This document shows positions 43,556-51,230 of a stretch of 64,000 bases of DNA, piece after piece; the stretch's first letter is position 1; each line of letters starts with the position of its first letter. The stretch covers positions 186,001 through 250,000 of the forward strand of contig JAAVVA010000001.1 of NCBI GenBank assembly GCA_018449715.1, in the 5' to 3' direction. The notes under the pieces were generated by a model. It saw only the letters and a program-made list of their open reading frames with translations, did not search any database and had not been told where the DNA came from. Source of the DNA: Acidobacteriaceae bacterium dw_441 (GTDB lineage: Bacteria > Acidobacteriota > Terriglobia > Terriglobales > Acidobacteriaceae). The position numbers were made by a program, and so were the translations under genes.

Positions 43556-44995
43556 GTGAATTGGCGATGGTTGTTGCACTTTCTGCGTTATCTGTTCGTC
43601 ACGGGGGTAGTCGGATGCATTGTCATCGTCTACTCCAGGTTCATCCACGTCAATCCAACGACCGTCGCTCTCACATTCTTACTCGGAATTCTCTACATAG
43701 CCAATCGTCTGGGGCTTCGGTATTCCGTTTACATGTCGCTTCTTGCGGCACTCGCCATTAATCTTTTCTTTCTTCCTCCTATCGGAGCCCTGACGATAGC
43801 CGACTCCCAGAATTGGGTAGCGCTGCTAGCATTTCTTGCGGCAGGTGTCTCTGCAAGTCATCTCTCAGAAAGAGTGAAGCAGGAGGCAAGGGAAGCAAAT
43901 CAGCGCAGACGAGAGGTCGAGCGCCTGTATGAATTCAGCCAGAAGCTGATGACATCGGATCGTGCGTCAGACCTCCTGAATAATATCCCAGGCTACATTA
44001 GCTCCACGTTTCATAACGATGTAGTCGACATCTATCTTCTCGAGCAGGATCAGGTATACCGCTCTCTCTCAGACACGCAACGATTTACGAGAGAGGAATT
44101 ACAAAAGATAGCGGTGCGTTCCGAGACACGTTGCGACAAGGAGATCGACACGTGTACGGCGCCTCTTCTTCTGGGACTGCAATCGATTGGTGCAATCGGC
44201 ATCACTGGCAATCTTCCTTCCCGTGAGACGATCGATGCGCTTGGCAGCCTGATTGCCATTGCGATAGAACGAAGTATTACAGCCGAACGCCTTGCTCGGA
44301 CCGAGGCTACACAGGAGAACGAGCGGTTGAGAACAGCTCTTCTCGATTCGGTTACCCATGAACTGCGCACCCCCTTGACCGCAATCAAGGCGTCGATAAC
44401 GAGCCTGCGATCTGGAATGATTCGGGACGCTGATATGAAGGAAGAGATGCTGACGGTAATCGACGAAGAGAGTGACCGTCTGAATCATCTGATAGGGCAA
44501 GCGGTGGAGATGGCGCAACTGGATGCGCATCAGGTGCATCTGCATCTGGAGGCAAGACGAATCCAGGAGATTGCTGCGGAGGCTATAACGGAGTGCGAGT
44601 CCTTCCTTGGAAAACGTCCGGTAGAGGTCCGGATTCCATCCGGAATTCCACCCGTGCGTATGGATGCAAGCAGGATACGAAAGGTGCTGCATCATCTTCT
44701 GGAGAATGCTGCGAAATACTCGGACGAAGACAAACCCATTGTTGTCAGCGCTGAAGTGAAGGACTCTTCTGTGATTACCAGTGTCGCGGATCAGGGAGTA
44801 GGTATCGATGACTTCGACAAGACCTTGATCTTCGACAAATTCTATCGAGGACAAAGTCAGCGTTACCGCGTCCAGGGCACTGGTATGGGGCTCGCCATCG
44901 TAAAGGCGATCATTGAAGCCCACGAAGGAAAGGTTGATGTTACAAGCCAGAGAGGACTGGGATCGGTCTTCTCTTTTTCGCTGCCACTTGCTTAA
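43556..44995 (+). CDS. KdpD C-terminal half: membrane sensor histidine kinase
   Basis: 479 residues. It has a DUF4118-type four-span membrane unit (about 5-100: FLRYLFVTGVVGCIVIVYSRFIHV, VALTFLLGILYIANRLGLRYSV, INLFFLPPIGALTIAD), a GAF-like region (about 120-240), then HisKA with the phospho-acceptor His268 in DSVTHELRTPLTAIKAS. The HATPase part has LENAAKYSDE, VADQGVGIDD and GTGMGLAIVKAI. This is exactly the portion missing from the opposite-strand KdpD gene. The start is GTG 43556. TATAAT at 43544-43549 ends 6 bp before it, so the message may be leaderless. It is expected to phosphorylate KdpE. Confidence 0.85.
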   Translation: MNWRWLLHFLRYLFVTGVVGCIVIVYSRFIHVNPTTVALTFLLGILYIANRLGLRYSVYMSLLAALAINLFFLPPIGALTIADSQNWVALLAFLAAGVSASHLSERVKQEAREANQRRREVERLYEFSQKLMTSDRASDLLNNIPGYISSTFHNDVVDIYLLEQDQVYRSLSDTQRFTREELQKIAVRSETRCDKEIDTCTAPLLLGLQSIGAIGITGNLPSRETIDALGSLIAIAIERSITAERLARTEATQENERLRTALLDSVTHELRTPLTAIKASITSLRSGMIRDADMKEEMLTVIDEESDRLNHLIGQAVEMAQLDAHQVHLHLEARRIQEIAAEAITECESFLGKRPVEVRIPSGIPPVRMDASRIRKVLHHLLENAAKYSDEDKPIVVSAEVKDSSVITSVADQGVGIDDFDKTLIFDKFYRGQSQRYRVQGTGMGLAIVKAIIEAHEGKVDVTSQRGLGSVFSFSLPLA

Positions 44996-45284
44996 ACAGT
45001 AAATCCAAAGATCAAGCTTCGTATCGAAGTAGAAGCCGCGCGACATGCGATGGCTTCGTTTCCTCAAGCGTCTGGTAGTCCTCGCTGCCATGATTGAGAG
45101 CGCTATAGATCGTCCGCCAGTTAAGGGTATGTTGCCAGAGTCTATGAGAATATCTGTGTTTCATTACGGTTTCTGTAGGCCATCATTATGGATTTTTATC
45201 GCTTCTCTTATGACTTTCTAATGGGTTCAGGTCATAGCATTGCCAATGGTGCGGCTGAGGCAAAAAGCACACAGTAGCGCCAGG

Positions 45285-46766
45285 ATGAGGGATATGAGAC
45301 TTATCAAAAGCAAGAGCTGTTTCTTGATGTTGGCCGGTTTTGTCTTTGCTGTGAATGCATCGACGTTGAGCGCGCAGAATACAGAGATCGATCAAAAGGT
45401 CTCAACTACGCAGAGCGCTGAGGATGAAACAACGACGAGCAATAAGAATGACCTGTCGAATGGAAACTTCTTTCAACGCCTCGGACACTTTTATCGTGAC
45501 GATTGGAGTGGAACTCTGCCGTCAGCTCTTCCCGCAAAGCGCCGTATGCTCGATGCTCCGTTGGATTCGCCGCCCTATCCAAGTTCGGACTGGGGCTATG
45601 GTGGATCGACTGCGATTGGAGTGCCTGATGGCAACGTCTATCCCCTGATGACGGCGCTGAAGTTGCAGAACAGCCGCACCAAAATTTATGGATGGGTTGC
45701 ACCCAGTTTCAACTACAGCACCTCAAACAAGAACAACTTTCCGCTTTCCTATGATGTATTTCCTAATAGCGTGGTCCTGAACCAGGCAGTGGTTTACATC
45801 GAGCGGTTGCCAGATACTGTCCAGAAGAAGCATTTTGACTGGGGTTACCACATCACGGGTTTCTTCGGGAATGATTCCCGCTTCACGACCGCCAAGGATT
45901 ACCTCAGCCAGCAGCTCCTTCAGAAGAATCGCCGCTACGGCTTTGATCCAGTCCTCGAATATGTAGACCTCTATTTTCCGATCAAGGAAGGTCTCAATAT
46001 TCGTTTCGGGCGTTTTCTGTCGGTTCCCGGAATTGAAGCACAGCTGGCTCCGAATAACTACAACATGACTCACTCGTTGCTGTACTCCATCGATCCCTTT
46101 ACTGACACCGGCATCATCGGATCCTTGAAGCTTTCGAAGCAGTGGATGGTTCAATTGGGCCTTTCTGCGGGACACGATGTTGCACCCTGGTCGGACGATC
46201 GCAAACCCTCGGCCATTGCGTGTCTGAACTACTCCACCGCAAGCAACCACGACAATTTTTACGCCTGCGCGAACGGCATCAACGACGGCAAGTACGCCTA
46301 TAACAATTTGCAGGATTATGACGCGACCTGGTATCACAGGTTCAATTCGAAATGGCACATGGCCACAGAAGCCTGGTACATGTACGAGCGCGACGTGCCG
46401 AATGTAGCTGGCAATGTGGCGAATCCGGTGCCTACCGAGATCGGAGCGAACGGTGCCTACTGCGCGCCAGGTAAGCTGCGCTGTACCGCCCCTGAATATG
46501 CAATCGTCAACTATGTGAACCGGGAGGTTAACTCAAAGCTGACCATTGGTTTTCGTTCTGACCTGTTAAACGACAAGAAGGGGCAACGCACCGGCATCCC
46601 GACCAAGTACACCGAAAATACTCTTTATGCGACGAAGTACTTCGGCAGCACGATCATGGTTCGGCCAGAGATTCGTTTTGATCACTCCTGGGACCGCCCC
46701 GGATACAACAACGGAACAGCCCGCAATCAGTTTTTCGTCGGAGCGGACCTGATCTACAAATTTTAG
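45285..46766 (+). CDS. Outer-membrane beta-barrel protein, bbp2/porin-like, paralogue 1
   Basis: About 493 residues. A signal peptide (SCFLMLAGFVFAVNASTLSAQ) is followed by a barrel-like sequence with alternating aromatics: KIYGWVAPSFNYSTS, VVLNQAVVYIERLPDTVQKKHFDWGYHITGFFG, YVDLYFPIKEGLNIRFGRFLSVPGIEAQLAPNNY and STIMVRPEIRFDHSWDRPGY, ending in FFVGADLIYKF. The pattern fits the putative beta-barrel porin-2 group. Start choice among ATG 45246, 45285 and 45294 is uncertain because no ribosome-binding site is clear. It lies beside the kdp locus and a paralogue. The substrate is unknown. Confidence 0.75.
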   Translation: MRDMRLIKSKSCFLMLAGFVFAVNASTLSAQNTEIDQKVSTTQSAEDETTTSNKNDLSNGNFFQRLGHFYRDDWSGTLPSALPAKRRMLDAPLDSPPYPSSDWGYGGSTAIGVPDGNVYPLMTALKLQNSRTKIYGWVAPSFNYSTSNKNNFPLSYDVFPNSVVLNQAVVYIERLPDTVQKKHFDWGYHITGFFGNDSRFTTAKDYLSQQLLQKNRRYGFDPVLEYVDLYFPIKEGLNIRFGRFLSVPGIEAQLAPNNYNMTHSLLYSIDPFTDTGIIGSLKLSKQWMVQLGLSAGHDVAPWSDDRKPSAIACLNYSTASNHDNFYACANGINDGKYAYNNLQDYDATWYHRFNSKWHMATEAWYMYERDVPNVAGNVANPVPTEIGANGAYCAPGKLRCTAPEYAIVNYVNREVNSKLTIGFRSDLLNDKKGQRTGIPTKYTENTLYATKYFGSTIMVRPEIRFDHSWDRPGYNNGTARNQFFVGADLIYKF

Positions 46767-46915
46767 AGAACACACTACGGAGCGGACGGCTACGTTGTTC
46801 GCTCCGGACCGATTGATCGAAGCTCTTGAAGCCGCGAGCCAGCTACTTCGTTATTACGGATTTTTTATGCGGCGTCTTCTATCCTTCTATTCATAAGGCA
46901 TGTCTGCAGGACACT

Positions 46916-48358
46916 ATGGGCATTGGATTGACTGCAAGACGGATAAGAAGACTTGTATTCGTGGGAGTAATTGCTTTCTCGCTTCTGCAAACATCCTATT
47001 GCGTCGATGCTCAACAGGTTCCAGATGCCCCGGAACCTCACATATCTTCAACAAGTTCCCCTCAGAGCTTCTTCGCACGGTGGACTTCCTTCTATGAAAA
47101 AGACTGGAAGGGAAGAACCGCAAGCGGTCCAGCACCTGCACGCCGGGGCCTGCCTTCGCCGTTGAATTCGCCTCCTTTCCCCAACGCAGACTGGTCCTAT
47201 GGCGGGTCCCCGACCCTTGGGGAGGCGGATGGGAATGTATACCCCCTACAGACCGCGATCAATGGAGCGACAGGGAGGACCAAGATTTATGGATGGATTG
47301 AGCCCACGGCGAACGTATCGACCTCGCGCAACAGAAACTACCCAGAGACAAACGATATCTATTCGAATCGCATCGAGCTGGGGCAGGCGGTGGTGTATGT
47401 CGAGCGATTGCCGAATTCGGTGCAGCGGGACCATGTCGATTGGGGATTTCATCTGACGGGTTTCTTCGGAACGGATTACCGCTCGACGACGAACAGAGGT
47501 TACTTCAGCAGCCAATTGCTGGATCACCATCGGCAGTATGGGTTTGATCCTGTGCTGGAGTATGCGGATGTGTACTTTCCACATGTGGCGAAAGGCATGA
47601 ATGTGCGATTGGGGAGGTTCATTTCCATCCCCGGAATCGAAGCGCAGTTGACACCGAACAACTACATCTTCAGCCACTCTCTTCTGTATGCCATCGATCC
47701 ATTTACGGATACAGGGGTGCTGGCAACAATCCAGGCAAACGATCAGTGGGTCGTGCAGGTGGGAGTCTCCGGCAGCCACGATGTAGCTTTGTGGACCGAA
47801 GATGCCAAGCCTTCCTTCATGGGGTGCGTCAGCTATACGACAAAGAGCGTGAAGGACAACATCTACCTGTGCGCGAATGGAATCAACGACGGCAAATACG
47901 CATTCAACAATCTGCAAATGTATGACGGAACCTGGTATCACAAATTTGGCGGGACCTGGCACATGGCTACGGAGATGTATGCGATGTATCAGAGGGAAGT
48001 GCCCAGCGTGAACGGACCCATTTTGCCAGAGAAAGGGACGAACGGAGCAAACTGCAGGGTCGGTATGAAGACCTGCCTTGCGCCGGAGTGGGCTCTGGTG
48101 AACTATCTCAACAAGCAGCTATCCCCCCACGACTTTATCTCGTTCCGCAATGATTTTCTGAACGACAAGAAGGGGCAGCGGACTGGATACGCAACCAAAT
48201 ACAGCGAGGCCACATTCATGCTGAGTCACTGGATCGGATCTACGGTACAGATAAGGCCGGAGATCCGATTCGACCATGCCTGGGACCGCAAGGCCTACGA
48301 CGAAGGGACGCGGGCGAATCAGTTTACGCTGGCGTCGGATATCATCGTTCACTTCTAA
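46916..48358 (+). CDS. Outer-membrane beta-barrel protein, bbp2/porin-like, paralogue 2
   Basis: 480 residues, clearly homologous to the preceding gene over the full length (shared KIYGW, VVYVERLPNSVQRDHVDWGFHLTGFFG, NVRLGRFISIPGIEAQLTPNNY, LLYAIDPFTDTG, NGINDGKYAFNNLQMYDGTWYHKFGGTWHMATE, QIRPEIRFDHAWDR). The signal peptide is LVFVGVIAFSLLQTSYCVDAQ. Start ATG 46916 with AGG just upstream; the longer frame to 46826 spoils the signal. A Cys pair in each of the two inserts (CVSYTTKS.. YLCANG; NCRVGMKTC) is conserved between the paralogues and may form disulfides. The tandem pair indicates duplication. Confidence 0.75.
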   Translation: MGIGLTARRIRRLVFVGVIAFSLLQTSYCVDAQQVPDAPEPHISSTSSPQSFFARWTSFYEKDWKGRTASGPAPARRGLPSPLNSPPFPNADWSYGGSPTLGEADGNVYPLQTAINGATGRTKIYGWIEPTANVSTSRNRNYPETNDIYSNRIELGQAVVYVERLPNSVQRDHVDWGFHLTGFFGTDYRSTTNRGYFSSQLLDHHRQYGFDPVLEYADVYFPHVAKGMNVRLGRFISIPGIEAQLTPNNYIFSHSLLYAIDPFTDTGVLATIQANDQWVVQVGVSGSHDVALWTEDAKPSFMGCVSYTTKSVKDNIYLCANGINDGKYAFNNLQMYDGTWYHKFGGTWHMATEMYAMYQREVPSVNGPILPEKGTNGANCRVGMKTCLAPEWALVNYLNKQLSPHDFISFRNDFLNDKKGQRTGYATKYSEATFMLSHWIGSTVQIRPEIRFDHAWDRKAYDEGTRANQFTLASDIIVHF

Positions 48359-48406
48359 GGGAGCCACAGCGGAATTGCTGATGGCCTGGTAAATGTAGTT
48401 GGGTGA

Positions 48407-48760
48407 TGGTGGAGGCGGTGGGAGTCGAACCCACGTCCGAAAAAACCTTCAACAGAGAGCTTTCATGCTTTTTCCAGTTCATCTTTGTCTCGTCATCGGC
48501 GCTTAGAATGGACAAAGATGCGACGACGACCAGCCTGATCGATCTCGCCGGGTCCGCGCAGGCGGAGCAGAACCGGCCAGCCTACTGTGCGACGATTGGT
48601 ACAGGCCCGTAGGCGAAGCCTGAGCAATCGGCTACTTAGTTAATTAAGCAGCAAGCGCGAATTGAGGTTCGGCACTTATAGTTTTGTGAGCGATTACGGG
48701 TGTCCACACCCCGGCATGCCTCTCTGCCGCAAGCAATCCCGTCGAAGCCGTGACGCCCCC
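48407..48760 (-). ncRNA. ssrA: Transfer-messenger RNA (tmRNA)
   Basis: The minus strand runs from GGGGGCG at 48760 to CCA at 48407, 354 nt. The 5' end GGGGGCGTCACGGCTTCGAC and the 3' T arm GGGTTCGACTCCCACCGCC pair as the tRNA-like domain (GGGGGCG with CGCCTCC, one G-U). The tag frame starts at GCC 48673-48671 and reads AEPQFALAA then TAA (48646-48644), ending in the usual ALAA degradation signal. tmRNA rescues ribosomes stalled on broken messages. Normal one-piece form. Confidence 0.95.
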
Positions 48761-48841
48761 ATCTGGAGCTGGCACCAACATTGCGTTGGGCACTACAAAG
48801 AACTGTATCTATTATATAGCGTTCGCCTGGAAAGCCCTGTT

Positions 48842-49264
48842 TTACCTCGCCAGTGCCAGAATGGCGGCCCCCGCTGCGATCAGCGATACTCCACCGATCT
48901 TCAGTGGAGAGAGCTTCTCACCCAGAAACAGCCACGCTCCCAGGATCACCAGCACCACGCTGAGCTTATCTACCGGGGCAACGCTCGACGCCGGGCCAAG
49001 TTGCAGAGCACGAAAATAGCAGAGCCACGAAAGCCCGGTCGCGATCCCTGACAGAACGAGAAACAGCCAGCTTCTCCCGCCAATGGTTGCGACTCCACTG
49101 TGCGCCTCAAATCCAATAGCAATCGCCCATGTGAAGAGAACCACGACGGTGGTTCGAATCGCGGTTGCCAGATTCGGATCGACGCCCGAGACGCCGACCT
49201 TTGCCAGCAATGCTGTGGCAGCAGCAAAAAACGCGGACAGGAGTGCCCATGCGACCCAACTCAT
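48842..49264 (-). CDS. EamA/DMT-family small transporter
   Basis: 140 residues, the half-size form of the EamA fold, with about five membrane spans: WALLSAFFAAATALLAKVGV, AIRTTVVVLFTWAIAIGF, WLFLVLSGIATGLSWLCYFRAL and DKLSVVLVILGAWLFLGEKLSPLKIGGVSLIAAGAAILAL. The sequence LQLGPASSVAPVDKLS is diagnostic of this DMT group. Such proteins work as homodimers or pairs. The substrate is unknown. It lies between tmRNA and the CYCXC gene. Confidence 0.85.
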   Translation of the reverse strand: MSWVAWALLSAFFAAATALLAKVGVSGVDPNLATAIRTTVVVLFTWAIAIGFEAHSGVATIGGRSWLFLVLSGIATGLSWLCYFRALQLGPASSVAPVDKLSVVLVILGAWLFLGEKLSPLKIGGVSLIAAGAAILALAR

Positions 49265-49311
49265 GCCTCAAGACTACGCCGAGTGAAGGTGGCAGGCAGG
49301 GAAGAGTTTCG

Positions 49312-49758
49312 CTACAGGGAAGCCTTTGTGAGATCCACGTTCTCCGAGTCGCCGTGCTCAATGCCGGCTCGTATCTGGGCGGGAGTCTTGCCCTTCTTCG
49401 TCTGTTCGTAGGCGTAGACGGCTTCCTTCATGCAGGTGGAGCACGCCGCGCCGTGAGTTCCCTCGAAGCAGCTGTGGAGACTGTTGTGTCCCATCGCCCG
49501 GTCGCAGTGGCAGTAGCAGGGTTGCTGATGCAGAACGGCGGGAATCTTCGCCGCCATCTTATAGACCGTCACTTGGTACGGATGGCTGAAGTACGCTCCG
49601 GTGAGCTGCGTTCCGCTCAGAACGGGGGGAAGCGGCTTGGAAGGAGCCTTTGCATTGTAGGCGGGAATATCTTCTGCGGGATTGCTCCACTGTGCGGAGG
49701 CAGCAATCGTAACCAGTCCTAACGCGATGAGTCCCAGAAAGCGCTTCATGAGGATCAT
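49312..49758 (-). CDS. Secreted CYCXC-family (PCYCxC motif) protein
   Basis: About 148 residues. Signal peptide MILMKRFLGLIALGLVTIAASAQ, then a core with PCYCHCDRAMGHNSLHSCFEGTHGAACSTCMKEA, the PCYCxC motif of a widespread exported family in which the second-last Cys is sometimes selenocysteine; here plain Cys codons are used. Further Cys (HSC, CSTC) suggest metal or heme binding. Function is not established. ATG 49758 is chosen because AAGGA lies about 7 nt upstream; ATG 49749 is in frame. Confidence 0.8.
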   Translation of the reverse strand: MILMKRFLGLIALGLVTIAASAQWSNPAEDIPAYNAKAPSKPLPPVLSGTQLTGAYFSHPYQVTVYKMAAKIPAVLHQQPCYCHCDRAMGHNSLHSCFEGTHGAACSTCMKEAVYAYEQTKKGKTPAQIRAGIEHGDSENVDLTKASL

Positions 49759-49802
49759 CTTAATCCTTAAATATGGTTGAGGACAAAGTAGAGGCCGCGG
49801 AC

Positions 49803-49835
49803 AAAAAAAAGACGGCACGAACAGAGTTCGTGCCG
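49803..49835 (-). terminator. Strong intrinsic terminator, minus strand
   Basis: 10-bp perfect stem, 3-nt loop AGA, followed by TCTTTTTTTT on the minus strand. The plus side has no T tract. Confidence 0.8.
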
Positions 49836-49923
49836 GGAGGCCAGTGACGCAACTTGTGTCAGCCGAGGACTTCCGCTCGAGGCTGAGAAACTTTCCGAGA
49901 GAAGGAAACTCACTTCGTCCCGT
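49803..49923 (-). ncRNA. Candidate small structured RNA with intrinsic terminator
   Basis: A strong rho-independent terminator points leftward: stem CGGCACGAAC (49813-49822)/GTTCGTGCCG (49826-49835), then eight T on the minus strand. It lies upstream of the CYCXC start, so the transcript it ends must begin to the right, where no minus-strand gene exists. Upstream on the minus strand are stems TCAGCC/GGCTGA with a CGAG/CTCG extension and TTTCC/GGAAA. An extended -10 (TG-n-TATATT) at 49930-49935 would start an RNA near 49923, about 120 nt. I recognise no Rfam family: it is not a typical SRP, 6S or T-box pattern. Confidence 0.55.
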
Positions 49924-50227
49924 AAAAGAAATATACCACAAACTGTAAGTGAGATTGCAAGAAATATGTTCAGGCATAGGAAAATACCATGATTTAGAGT
50001 GTCGTCCCGGCGGTAAATTGCTTGTAGTCGTTTTATTTTCAGTGGTTTGCATTGTTATTGTGGTCGATATTTAAAAATTCTATTTTTTGGAAATTCTTGT
50101 TTTTCTGCTTTTTCAGATTTCTGTAGATATCCGTTTCTGTGCAAACCTTTTCCCATCTCGGAAAGAACCGAGAGAAGCATTTAGAATCAGAGGATTCGAT
50201 CCACACAGGATTTACTGAGAGACGCTG
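49924..50227. other. Intergenic upstream of glyQ
   Basis: About 300 bp, AT-rich near 50040-50110, with no convincing coding frame. No T-box leader elements (AGAACCGG-like T-box sequence or anti-terminator) were seen. The glyQ promoter should lie here but is not clear by eye. Confidence 0.4.
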
Positions 50228-51184
50228 GTGACGGACAAGAATAAGAAGGCGCTCACGTTTCAGGAGCTTCTGTTCAGGCTGCAACGGTTCTGGGCAGAGC
50301 AGGGATGCGTGTTGCAGCAGCCATACGATGTTGAGGTCGGTGCGGGAACCATGTCGCCCGACACTTTTTTGCGTGTGCTCGGGCCAAAGCCCGTGCGCAT
50401 CGCCTACGCGCAGCCTTCGAGACGACCGGCGGACGGTCGTTACGGAGAGAATCCCAACCGGCTCTTCCGGCACACGCAGCTCCAGGTCATCCTTAAACCG
50501 CCGCCGGAGAGGATTCAGGAGCTGTACCTCGAGTCGCTGGAAGCCATCGGCATCGACCTTCGCGAACACGACATCAAGTTTGAAGAGGACAACTGGGAGT
50601 GGCCCGTCGGAGGCGCCTGGGGCGTCGGCTGGCAGGTCATGCTCGACGGCCTTGAGATTACGCAGTTCACCTACTTCCAGCAGTGCGGAGGCATGGACCT
50701 CGACCCGATCTGCGGCGAGATCACCTACGGCCTCGAGCGCATCGCGGGTTTCCTGCAGGATGTGGACTCGATCTACGACATCGTCTGGGCCATCGAGCCG
50801 GACACCGGCCGGAAAGTGACGTACGGCGAGATGAGGCTTGCGGAAGAGGAGCAGTTCTCGGCCTACAGCTTCGACTATGCCGAGGTTCCCAAGCTGTGGG
50901 AGCACCTGAAGCTCTACGAGTCCGAGTGCCTCTCTCTGTTGGAGAAGGCGAAGGGGATGGACAAGATGGATGCGCTCACGCTGAAGCGTTTCCCGGTGCT
51001 GGGAGCGTATGAACTGGCGCTGAAGTGCTCGCATGTCTTCAATCTTCTGGACGCCCGCGGCGCGATCTCAGTGACCGAGCGCGTGGGCGTGATGGCGCGC
51101 ATCCGCGCTCTCGTCGTGGGAGTGGCGAAGGCCTACGCGGCGCAGGGAGAGTTGCTGGCGAACCAGCCCGAGTTGGTGGGCTAA
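50228..51184 (+). CDS. glyQ: Glycyl-tRNA synthetase alpha subunit
   Basis: 318 residues, the standard alpha subunit of the bacterial alpha2beta2 enzyme. Motifs are [102 protein letters not shown] and DSIYDIVW, which cover the class II motifs and the Gly/ATP site. It starts at GTG 50228. It is followed 46 bp later by glyS, so they form one operon. Confidence 0.96.
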   Translation: MTDKNKKALTFQELLFRLQRFWAEQGCVLQQPYDVEVGAGTMSPDTFLRVLGPKPVRIAYAQPSRRPADGRYGENPNRLFRHTQLQVILKPPPERIQELYLESLEAIGIDLREHDIKFEEDNWEWPVGGAWGVGWQVMLDGLEITQFTYFQQCGGMDLDPICGEITYGLERIAGFLQDVDSIYDIVWAIEPDTGRKVTYGEMRLAEEEQFSAYSFDYAEVPKLWEHLKLYESECLSLLEKAKGMDKMDALTLKRFPVLGAYELALKCSHVFNLLDARGAISVTERVGVMARIRALVVGVAKAYAAQGELLANQPELVG

Positions 51185-51230
51185 CCGAATCTGAGCCTGC
51201 GAAGATGAGCTTCGCGGCGGTGAGAGTGTG

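Noticed and set aside
49803..49923. Signal-recognition-particle RNA
   Set aside because: The conserved GGAAG/AGCAG-type tetraloop and asymmetric bulge region are not matched.
49312..50052. A longer version of the CYCXC gene starting at 50052
   Set aside because: It would run through the terminator and small-RNA region, and the real signal peptide begins at 49758.
49924..50227. A T-box leader for glyQS
   Set aside because: No T-box sequence or terminator/antiterminator pair on the plus strand in this interval.
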